Shown piece by piece: positions 1-6,875 of a DNA stretch of 9,253 nt. Source of the DNA: Flavobacteriaceae bacterium (lineage in GTDB: Bacteria > Bacteroidota > Bacteroidia > Flavobacteriales > Flavobacteriaceae). Under the pieces are notes generated by a model. The model did not search any database. It saw nothing but the letters and a program-made list of their open reading frames with translations, and was not told the origin of the DNA. Position 1 is the stretch's first letter. Every line of letters begins with the position of its first letter. Where the stretch lies: positions 1 through 9,253 of the forward strand of contig DOIV01000040.1 in assembly GCA_003511845.1 (NCBI GenBank), read 5' to 3'. A program made the position numbers and the translations under genes.

Positions 1-3000
1 TCAGATTGTGCTGATTTTACAGTTGAAGTACCAGATGCTCCAGAAATTATATTTCCAATAGCCAATTATAAAATACCACAAGACGGCTCTCCTTTAAATA
101 TAACATGGCAGCAGCTAAACGTAAAAACAACACCAACATATATGGTTGAGATTGTTGACCTCACTAAGTTTCCAAATATTTATTCCATGGAGGTTGAAGG
201 GTTTAATTTTGCTGAAAAAGTATATAAAGAAGATGAAATTAATGGGTTTCAACATATAGTAGAAGATGTAGACTGGGAGGCGGGTCATCAATACGCTATA
301 CGAGTTTCAGCAAAATTAGGCACAAATGAAAGTGCTTTATCTGAGTATAAACTACACAGTAAACAAGTAAAGATAACATATGAAGGCAATGCCATTGCAG
401 ATGATGATAAAGATGTAAAAGACCCGCCTAAAGATAATGAAGACGATAAAATTGATGATAAAGAAGAAGAAGCAATTGTTGACACCAATGATTTTGATGT
501 AAAACCACATTATCCGTTAGCAAATGACACTATCCCTTTTTTAGAATTTCCGTTAGTTGTAAAATTTTCTCCTGAAAGTGATAAAGTTAAACGAATGGAA
601 TTTACAGCAAGTTTTAAAAATAAAGCTGATGAATCAGATGTTTTAACCTGGAAAAAAGGAGCTAAAGCTTTTTTAAATAAAAAAGTAGATAATCCTAATT
701 GGGCACAAGCTAGTTTAATTCCTTTCGCAGATATTGCACTATCAGAAAGCATAAAAAGAGGAGAACAATACCATTGGTCTGGTAAGGTGTCATTATTCAA
801 AAAACCATCAGGAGGTAAGAAAATTCCTTTTACCATACCTCAACAAAAATTTGTAGTGGGTATGCCTAAGTCTAAATTGCAAAGTCCAGCAAAAAATGCA
901 AAGGTCCCAGCAGGAGATATTGAATTTAAGTGGAAAACTGCACAAAAAAAAGGAGGTAGAATTTTACCCGATTATAAATTAGTTCATATTAATAAGGATG
1001 GTGTTTTAAAAACTAAAATTAGCAACATTAACGAACATTGGGTCTTAGAAGTCTTTAATAAAGAAAACAGCACAAAAAAAGAAGATAGGGTTCAACAATT
1101 TCATCAAAAACTAACCATAAATATTGAAGGTTTATACGATAAAACTACTAGAAAATTTGATGTAGCTAAAATTGAAAATAAATTATATGCTAGTGTAAAT
1201 CACACTTTTAATATTACTGAAAATGGTACTTATTGGTGGCGTATTGCTTGGTTGAAAAATCCAGATATGCAAGTTTCAGAAATTGAGAATATTGTGGATA
1301 AAGATATTTATCATGCTAGCTCTTTCCGTTCTTTTACTATTGGTGAAGATAAACCTATAGCTGAAAACACACCTGAAACAGATGATGATTGTAAATCAAA
1401 TTGTGTTATAGCAGTACCTTCTAAAAAAGAAACTATTACATTAAAAGTTGGTGCTAAACCAAAAGTTGGAAAATTTATCTTAACAGTTAAAACCATTACC
1501 AATTCTAAAAACAACAAGTATACGGGTACAGGTTTGATAGATATTCCTTTTTTAAACGATATCAAAGTAAAAGTTGATTTTATCAATATTAAAATTAATC
1601 GACAAAATCAAATTTATACAGGAGATGTAAAAGCCAAAAAAGATAAAGAATTTATAACTAGAGATGATAAAGCTGTTGAAGGTTTAGAAATGATAGGGCT
1701 GAGTAAAGCAGATGCCAAATCACTTAACGATGCCATTTCTGATGCTTCAAAATCTGTTTATGAAATTGCTTCGGGTTCAGAATCAACATTACCATTAGGT
1801 TGGGATTTTGAAATTGATGGTCACCGTATTCGTCTAGCTATTATGAATATAGATTTTAAAACTACTACAGCAACATTAAATACTATGGCATTGGTAGATA
1901 TACCTATTGTTAGTGATGATGGTTCAGAATTTAAAGAAACCCTAAGTTTTGGTGCTAAAGACATGTGTTTTAACCCTGGTGGTTTAGGTGATGATATTCG
2001 CTTATATGTACCAGAAGATATAGAACTAAATCCAACAGATCAAAATATCTTTGCTATTAGAGGGTATAACGAAGTTCGAACAGATAAAACAAGAACAGAT
2101 AAAGATTATACTTATTTAAAATGGGGTTGTGACGGATTTAAAGAGTTGAATATAGCCTTACAATTAAAATTTTCTAGAGATGTAATTATACCTGAAGATA
2201 ATAAAGGGAAACCTTCAAAAACTGGAAATGTCTTTGGAATTACCAATTTTAACTTAAAACGTGAAGATAAAAAGTTTAATTATTTAGCAGAAATAAATTT
2301 TTCATCTCCTTTCCAATTACCTGATGAAAAAGCTTATGGTTGGGGCTTTGAAGTTAGTCATGTGTGGTTAGATTTATCAACAGTAGAAAATCCTCCAAAC
2401 ATTAAATTCCCTAAAGATTATCAATTTGATACTACTGATAATAGATTGGCAAATACATGGAAAGGGTTATGGATAGATAAAATTGCCCTGAAAGCCCCTC
2501 ATTTTATTGAGACTGCCCAAAGTGATAAGAAAAAAATTGATATACAAGCTTCAAATTTCATTATTGATCCGAAAATTAGTTTTTCGTTAGAAGTAAAAGA
2601 TTTAGTGCCTCTATCAGATAAAGCAAAAGTTGATGGAAGTCATATTTCTATTGATACCATTGCAATGGATGTAGTACAAAATAGCTTTAAAAAAGCTGGT
2701 TTTACTGGGCGAATCGCTTTACCTATTGCAGAGGACAAACCATCACAAATGTTTAAATACAATGTGCTGATGGATAATGCTAAAAGTAAAGATGGTACTA
2801 CAAATCTAGGTTTAGTCTTATCTGCAAAACCAGCAAAAGATGATATCGAAATTATTTCTAAAGGCTTTATGATGAAAGGAAAAATAGCCAAGACTTCATT
2901 TATAGAATTAGGTCTAAGAGATAAATTTTATACCAAGTTTAAACTAGATGGGACTTTCGGTTTTTCAACAGAATTTGACGATAAAAAACAAAATAGAGCT

Positions 3001-6000
3001 TTTACTTTAGAAATGTTAGGAGTTAAAATTGAAGGCTTAGAATACGATAGTAATAAGTCAGAACCTTTTAAATGCGATGATTGCTTTAAGAGCAGTTTGG
3101 CAAGTCCTCAAAAAACATTATCAGGGTTTCCTTTAACATTAAAGAGTATCAATATGGGTTCAACCAATGGAAACCCTGTACTGTCTATCGAACCCGAAAT
3201 TAAATTGATGGGTGAAGATGCAGGTTTTGACATCTCTACTAAAATTGATATCACAGCAAAATTAGCAAAAGTAAATGGCTCTTGGGATTTTAGTATTGAA
3301 GATGCAGAAGTGAAAAAGATTACTTTAGAAGAAGGTACTAGCTTAGGAGGTGTAAAAGTTTCAGGATATTTAGAATTTTATAAAGACGCTACAAAAAAAG
3401 GTACAAGAGGTGCTTTAACCGTTTTACTACCTGGAGATATTGGAGGAATGATGAGTGCAGATTTTGGAGTACATAAATCTAAAGATGCAAAACCTAGTGA
3501 TTATGATATTAATAAAAAATGGTATTCGTACTGGTATGTAGATGGTACAGTTTTATTTGGCTCTACTGGAGTGCCTATGGGAGCCGTTTCTTTATATGGT
3601 CTTGGTGGCGGAGCATCTTATCATATGACCCAAGGTAGTTTGCCAAAAGGTAGTGCCTTAGCAAGCTCCGTTTCTAAACAAAATAAATCAACTGAGAATA
3701 CAGTAACTAGTTCTGGATCAAAATACGAACCTGATTTTGATACAGGTTTAGGTATTAAATTCACATCAATACTCGGTTCTCCAGGAGGAGGTAAAGTTTA
3801 TAATTTTGACGTAACCTTATCAGGGGAGTTTAATAATAATGGTGGTTTACATAAATTAGGTTTAGAAGGTAATGCTAGAATTTTAGCAAATGATGAACAT
3901 CCTTTTACAGGAAAAGCTCCCATGCAGGCCTATGTTAATTTTGGGATGGAAAATTTTGAAGACAAAGAGAAACTATTAATTACTGGAAACCTTGTGGTAA
4001 GCTTAGATATGTTAAAAGGTACCTTAAAAGGAATTGGTAAAGCATCAAACAGAGTACCCAGTACATATACTGGCCCTAAAAATAATATTTTAGTAGAAGC
4101 TGCATTCATGTCAGATAATGAAAAAGATCAATGGTACTTTGTTATGGGGAAACCTCAAGAAAGTGAAAGAGCAGGTATTTCTATTGGTGTAACTATAGGA
4201 GATAAAAGACATGAAATAGCTAAAACTACTGGTTATTTCTTAGCGGGAAATGCCTTAGATTTGATAGGAGTAGATTTAGGGATGCCTAGCCCAACAGAAG
4301 CATTTTTAAAGATACAAGCAAAAGCACAAAATAATGAAAATTTTAGAGGAGAATCTGAATTAAAAAAAGACAATCGTATTGCGAATGCTGTTACCAATGT
4401 AAAGAGCATCCAAGGTTTTCAATTTGGTGCTGCATTAGATGTGAATTTTGATGCTAAAGTAATGCCATTTTATTTTGATTTAGGACTGGCAATAGGTTTT
4501 GATTTATTAATGAAAAATGTAGAACAATGTGCGGGCACTAATACTAGTAATGTGTATTCACCACCCGGGAATGATGGATGGTACACCGAAGGACAATTTT
4601 ATGCTGGAATATCTGGTGAATTTGGTTTGTATGTAGATTTGTGGTTTATAAATGGTAAATATTCCATTTTTGATGCTGCTGCAGCATTGATGTTACAAGG
4701 AAACTTTCCAAATCCTGATGGTTTTAGAGGCGAGGGCGATATAGCCTATAGTATTCTAGGAGGTTTGATTGAAGGTAATCACCATTTTGAAATTGAAACA
4801 GGAGAACAATGTGCAGCATATACAGATCCTTCAGACGCCTTAGACAATTTAAGTATTATTGGCGATTTAAAACCATCTGGTGGAAATAACACTAGTGTAT
4901 TTGTCACTTGTGCAGCCTCATTTAATATTAAATTGAATAAAATACTTGAAATTCCAATTTCAAAAACTGAAATTAAAAGGGTAAAACCCTATTTAAAAAG
5001 TTGGAATTTAAAAGAAAAAAACGGAAATAATGTAGACGGACAGATCCGTATGTCTAATGATAACTTTGCAGCTACTTTAGAAAGAGAAAGCATGCTAAAA
5101 GGGAATAAAACCTATACGCAAACTATACGTGTAATGGCAAATGAAATTGTAAACGGAAGAGAAATACCTATAAAGAATAAAGAGAAAACAGCAAATTGGT
5201 TTAATGAACGTAAAGAAACTTTTAAAACGGGTGCTTCGCCAGATGTTATTGCAGAAGAGAATGTAAATTATACCTATCCTTTAAAAAATCAAAAGCATTT
5301 CTTAAAAAAAGAAACGCAATCAAATCAAGGATATGTAATTTTAAATCAAGCACAAAATCAAGATAAAAAAGTATTTGACCGTAGTACTGGCAGAGATTTT
5401 ATAGCAAGGTTTATTAAAATTGACGGAAACAATTCAACACAAGAAACTCCAATTCGATTAAGAAATAATGATAGAACAGTAGCCTTTGATGTTAGTAAAT
5501 TAGAAAATAACCAAGTGTATTTGGTGCAATTATTATCTAAGAAAAAAACAGACCCTAAAAGTACAGACACAAAAGATTATTCTCAACAGATTAACAGTGT
5601 GAAAATCAACAATCAAGGCTTTACTCAATTCCCAAATGATGTTTCGTTACAACAAGTAATTAAATTAACACAAAACAATGTAAACTTATTAAAAAATGGT
5701 TCAACATTTAACATTAAACAACAAAAATTACCAGACGATTTGGTTTTTGATCCAACAGAGAAGATATTATATAAATACTATTTTAAAACTAGTAAATACA
5801 ATACGTTTAAAGAAAAAATGGCAGGAGTAAATTGGAATAGCACTTTTAAGACTTCTTCAAATGTAAGAGGAGAAAACTTTACTTTCAATAGTACCTGGAA
5901 AGAGTTACCTGAAATCTATGACAAAACAGCAACAAAAATTAATAAGTTGAAAGTTGAAAGTTTGATTGAAATTACTATTAATAAGGATAAAAGAAACTAT

Positions 6001-6807
6001 CCTTTTCCTGAAAATAATTATATCAAACATGTGAATAAAACGTATTTGAGTGGACCATTTAATAAAATTATTGGCAAAATTATGGGTTATGGATTGCCTT
6101 TTAATTTTAGTAACTACAAGAGGAAATATTATGGTGAAGGGGTTTATTTTACTCAAAGTTCATTATTTGACACTGCTTTAACTCAAGGAGAAACACAAGA
6201 TGCTTTTGAAACCCAACAAAGAAATCAGGAAGCCTTAGAAAATACATATACAAATGGACAAGAGCAGGTAGATCAAGCAAATAACACAACAACTGCTAGT
6301 ACAGGTACAGGAGGTTATCAATACGCATCAGTATTTGTTCCATTATACGCAGTAAGCACGCCACAAATTCAAATTATGCATCGTTTGCCTTTGATAGCCA
6401 CAGATAATTTAAATCAAATGAAAAGAGTGTTAATACCAACTATCCATAGTCAAATTAAATTATGGAACAAGAGTGGAAATAATTGTTATTCACTACTAAA
6501 TTCAGGAAATTCAGGTCATTATTCTTCAATGTATAAAAAGAGATATCCTAATAAAAAACCATTGTATAAATATATTATAAACAAGCCATATAGTTTTGGG
6601 TTTTTAAGAGAGTTTGATACTAAAACCTATAAAAAAATTGAAAGTTTTAGAAAGAATTACAAATTTTTGAGATATCCTAAATATCAAAACAATAACAAGC
6701 CTTTTAAACAATCTTTTATTTTACAATATCAATTTCCGGTTCCAACAGATAAAGTATATAATAAGGCATTAATGAAACAAGGAACCTATGTTCGTATAAC
6801 AAACTAA
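1..6807 (+). CDS. Giant modular beta-rich protein, probably exported, 5' truncated (TANFOR-like C-terminal region)
   Basis: The frame is open from base 1 to the TAA at 6805-6807. The codons before the first ATG (142) encode sensible protein that completes the first Ig-like module, so 142 is internal and the start, with any signal peptide, is upstream. Counting base 1 as residue 1, 2268 residues are visible: three Ig/Fn3-like modules (about 15-450), an acidic linker after the first (134-160), a beta-rich body (about 475-1700) and a TANFOR-like segment (about 1880-2000). A Q/N/T-rich linker (2061-2106) and a Lys/Tyr/Arg-rich tail follow. Body landmarks include LSFGAKDMCFNPGG (648-661), NTWKGLW, CDDC (1025-1028), YGLGGGASYHM (ending 1209), PNPDGFRGEG (from 1570) with GEQC at 1601-1604, and FKTGASPD (from 1741). 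I remember similar motifs in giant uncharacterised Bacteroidetes proteins, but no search was possible. No catalytic site is secure and no type A or B T9SS sorting domain is seen at the C-terminus. Function is unknown; a surface or periplasmic scaffold is an inference. Confidence 0.9.
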   Translation, partial: SDCADFTVEVPDAPEIIFPIANYKIPQDGSPLNITWQQLNVKTTPTYMVEIVDLTKFPNIYSMEVEGFNFAEKVYKEDEINGFQHIVEDVDWEAGHQYAIRVSAKLGTNESALSEYKLHSKQVKITYEGNAIADDDKDVKDPPKDNEDDKIDDKEEEAIVDTNDFDVKPHYPLANDTIPFLEFPLVVKFSPESDKVKRMEFTASFKNKADESDVLTWKKGAKAFLNKKVDNPNWAQASLIPFADIALSESIKRGEQYHWSGKVSLFKKPSGGKKIPFTIPQQKFVVGMPKSKLQSPAKNAKVPAGDIEFKWKTAQKKGGRILPDYKLVHINKDGVLKTKISNINEHWVLEVFNKENSTKKEDRVQQFHQKLTINIEGLYDKTTRKFDVAKIENKLYASVNHTFNITENGTYWWRIAWLKNPDMQVSEIENIVDKDIYHASSFRSFTIGEDKPIAENTPETDDDCKSNCVIAVPSKKETITLKVGAKPKVGKFILTVKTITNSKNNKYTGTGLIDIPFLNDIKVKVDFINIKINRQNQIYTGDVKAKKDKEFITRDDKAVEGLEMIGLSKADAKSLNDAISDASKSVYEIASGSESTLPLGWDFEIDGHRIRLAIMNIDFKTTTATLNTMALVDIPIVSDDGSEFKETLSFGAKDMCFNPGGLGDDIRLYVPEDIELNPTDQNIFAIRGYNEVRTDKTRTDKDYTYLKWGCDGFKELNIALQLKFSRDVIIPEDNKGKPSKTGNVFGITNFNLKREDKKFNYLAEINFSSPFQLPDEKAYGWGFEVSHVWLDLSTVENPPNIKFPKDYQFDTTDNRLANTWKGLWIDKIALKAPHFIETAQSDKKKIDIQASNFIIDPKISFSLEVKDLVPLSDKAKVDGSHISIDTIAMDVVQNSFKKAGFTGRIALPIAEDKPSQMFKYNVLMDNAKSKDGTTNLGLVLSAKPAKDDIEIISKGFMMKGKIAKTSFIELGLRDKFYTKFKLDGTFGFSTEFDDKKQNRAFTLEMLGVKIEGLEYDSNKSEPFKCDDCFKSSLASPQKTLSGFPLTLKSINMGSTNGNPVLSIEPEIKLMGEDAGFDISTKIDITAKLAKVNGSWDFSIEDAEVKKITLEEGTSLGGVKVSGYLEFYKDATKKGTRGALTVLLPGDIGGMMSADFGVHKSKDAKPSDYDINKKWYSYWYVDGTVLFGSTGVPMGAVSLYGLGGGASYHMTQGSLPKGSALASSVSKQNKSTENTVTSSGSKYEPDFDTGLGIKFTSILGSPGGGKVYNFDVTLSGEFNNNGGLHKLGLEGNARILANDEHPFTGKAPMQAYVNFGMENFEDKEKLLITGNLVVSLDMLKGTLKGIGKASNRVPSTYTGPKNNILVEAAFMSDNEKDQWYFVMGKPQESERAGISIGVTIGDKRHEIAKTTGYFLAGNALDLIGVDLGMPSPTEAFLKIQAKAQNNENFRGESELKKDNRIANAVTNVKSIQGFQFGAALDVNFDAKVMPFYFDLGLAIGFDLLMKNVEQCAGTNTSNVYSPPGNDGWYTEGQFYAGISGEFGLYVDLWFINGKYSIFDAAAALMLQGNFPNPDGFRGEGDIAYSILGGLIEGNHHFEIETGEQCAAYTDPSDALDNLSIIGDLKPSGGNNTSVFVTCAASFNIKLNKILEIPISKTEIKRVKPYLKSWNLKEKNGNNVDGQIRMSNDNFAATLERESMLKGNKTYTQTIRVMANEIVNGREIPIKNKEKTANWFNERKETFKTGASPDVIAEENVNYTYPLKNQKHFLKKETQSNQGYVILNQAQNQDKKVFDRSTGRDFIARFIKIDGNNSTQETPIRLRNNDRTVAFDVSKLENNQVYLVQLLSKKKTDPKSTDTKDYSQQINSVKINNQGFTQFPNDVSLQQVIKLTQNNVNLLKNGSTFNIKQQKLPDDLVFDPTEKILYKYYFKTSKYNTFKEKMAGVNWNSTFKTSSNVRGENFTFNSTWKELPEIYDKTATKINKLKVESLIEITINKDKRNYPFPENNYIKHVNKTYLSGPFNKIIGKIMGYGLPFNFSNYKRKYYGEGVYFTQSSLFDTALTQGETQDAFETQQRNQEALENTYTNGQEQVDQANNTTTASTGTGGYQYASVFVPLYAVSTPQIQIMHRLPLIATDNLNQMKRVLIPTIHSQIKLWNKSGNNCYSLLNSGNSGHYSSMYKKRYPNKKPLYKYIINKPYSFGFLREFDTKTYKKIESFRKNYKFLRYPKYQNNNKPFKQSFILQYQFPVPTDKVYNKALMKQGTYVRITN
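46..1344 (+). repeat. Three tandem diverged Ig/Fn3-like modules in the giant protein
   Basis: Each module opens with a P-x-x-N-x-x-[IV]-P signature: PIANYKIP at 55-78, PLANDTIP at 514-537 and PAKNAKVP at 886-909. Each closes with a G-x-x-Y strand: GHQYAIRV near 283-306, GEQYHWSG near 760-783, and NGTYWWRIAW near 1222-1251. The opening signatures are 153 and 124 codons apart. The third module is longer and ends in SSFRSFTIG (1318-1344). A late Tyr followed by an alternating strand is the usual end of a fibronectin type III or Ig-like fold. The fold assignment is inferred; the repeated signature is read directly. Confidence 0.65.
400..480 (+). other. Acidic D/E/K linker between Ig-like modules 1 and 2
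   Basis: These 27 codons contain 14 Asp or Glu plus several Lys and a Pro-Pro pair, and almost no hydrophobic residues. They join the end of the first Ig-like module to the second. Such a charged segment is probably a flexible, solvent-exposed spacer. It could also bind divalent cations, but no EF-hand or RTX spacing is seen. Confidence 0.6.
1420..1650 (+). other. Start of the beta-rich body: conserved-looking G-x-G / pf-L / v-x-F / N-x-x-x-x-x-x-G module
   Basis: After CKSNC (1390-1404) the protein changes from Ig-like modules to strands of alternating residues. The core at 1525-1599 reads GTGLIDIPFL, then alternating Val/Lys, then an F-x-N-I-x-I-N strand and a Y-x-G-D-V turn. I remember the same order in large uncharacterised Bacteroidetes proteins, where a Cys pair also precedes it. 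This is memory of a family pattern, not a search result. No function is implied. Confidence 0.45.
3520..3627 (+). other. Aromatic/Gly-rich motif block WYSYWYVDG ... YGLGGGASYHM
   Basis: Two aromatic-rich strands (WYSYWYVDG from 3520) lead through VLFGSTGVPMG to YGLGGGASYHM, which ends at 3627. The Gly run and aromatic girdle-like residues suggest tightly packed strands and turns. The block is one of the most family-like parts of the protein to my eye. It is too short to be a beta-barrel by itself, and no transmembrane helix is present here. Confidence 0.4.
4708..4812 (+). other. PNP...RGxG...YSILGGLI...GEQC motif block
   Basis: The block opens with PNPDGFRGEG, continues with an AYSILGGLIEGNHHF stretch and ends with GEQC at 4801-4812. 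It follows a Trp/Tyr-rich strand pair (WYTEGQFYAGISG and LYVDLWF) in the preceding 130 bases. I recall very similar order and wording in other giant Bacteroidetes proteins, so it is a good anchor for homology searches. Its role is unknown. Confidence 0.45.
5640..6000 (+). other. TANFOR-like segment near the C-terminus of the giant protein
   Basis: The centre is YYFKTSKYNTF (5776-5808), reached through an ILYK strand and followed by KEKMAG and a Phe/Trp-containing stretch. An upstream landmark, FKTGASPD (5221-5244), leads to an N-V-x-Y-x-Y-P strand (5260-5280). This order resembles the TANFOR domain, a domain named after Tannerella forsythia and known only from large surface-associated Bacteroidetes proteins. 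The assignment is from memory of the pattern; borders are approximate, and a profile search would settle it. Confidence 0.45.
6181..6318 (+). other. Low-complexity Q/N/E/T-rich linker before a basic tail
   Basis: About 46 residues are dominated by Gln, Asn, Glu and Thr and end in a Thr/Ser/Gly run (TTTASTGTGG). The stretch separates the TANFOR-like region from a last segment of about 160 residues rich in Lys, Tyr, Arg and Asn, for example YKKRYPNKKPLYKY. The linker looks flexible. The protein ends in a hydrophobic strand (FILQYQFPVP) about 20 residues before the stop. Confidence 0.6.
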
Positions 6808-6818
6808 AATCAATACTA
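6808..6818 (+). promoter_or_regulatory. 11-base intergenic gap, A/T-rich start region without Shine-Dalgarno
   Basis: Between the TAA of the giant gene and the ATG at 6819 there are 11 A/T-rich bases and no G-rich Shine-Dalgarno sequence. That is usual in Bacteroidota, where A-rich leaders often serve instead. The gap is too small for a terminator plus promoter, so the two genes are very probably on one transcript. Confidence 0.6.
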
Positions 6819-6875
6819 ATGAAACAGATATTATTCTATTTTTTGATAATCTTAGGTATTATTAATATACATGCA
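6819..6875 (+). other. Signal peptide of the Fn3-array protein
   Basis: The first 19 residues have a short Lys-containing N-region, a Leu/Ile/Phe core and a small-residue cleavage site, A19|Q20. Cleavage just before Gln is typical of Bacteroidota Sec substrates. No Cys follows, so it is not a lipoprotein. Confidence 0.85.

Noticed and set aside
400..480. Acidic stretch as an EF-hand or RTX calcium site
   Set aside because: The Asp residues do not follow D-x-D-x-D-G or G-G-x-G-x-D spacing; the composition is that of a charged linker.
510..836. Minus-strand open frame of 108 codons, and others at 288-488, 1311-1586, 2640-2891, 5358-5570, 5905-6156 and 8561-8788
   Set aside because: All lie opposite long, well-supported genes. 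Their translations are Ser/Phe/Leu/Ile-rich, as expected for antisense of AT-rich Lys/Asn coding sequence, with no domain, signal or operon logic.
943..956. A8 run followed by AGGAGG, which could be read as a slippery site or an internal ribosome binding site; similar AGGAGG at 3782-3788
   Set aside because: No start codon stands at a suitable distance and the frame reads through cleanly as KKGGR. The protein on both sides is consistent, so no frameshift or internal start is needed. Bacteroidota also make little use of Shine-Dalgarno sites.
3073..3084. CDDC as a thioredoxin-type redox site
   Set aside because: The surroundings are beta-rich, with no thioredoxin fold pattern or cis-Pro motif. 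It is kept only as part of the Cys observation.
6600..6804. C-terminal T9SS sorting domain on the giant protein
   Set aside because: The end lacks the conserved strands and Gly/Pro/Asn pattern of type A or type B CTDs; it is basic and aromatic instead.
6808..6818. Promoter or terminator between the first two genes
   Set aside because: Eleven A/T-rich bases cannot hold a hairpin or a -33/-7 Bacteroidota promoter, and no hairpin is seen across the junction.
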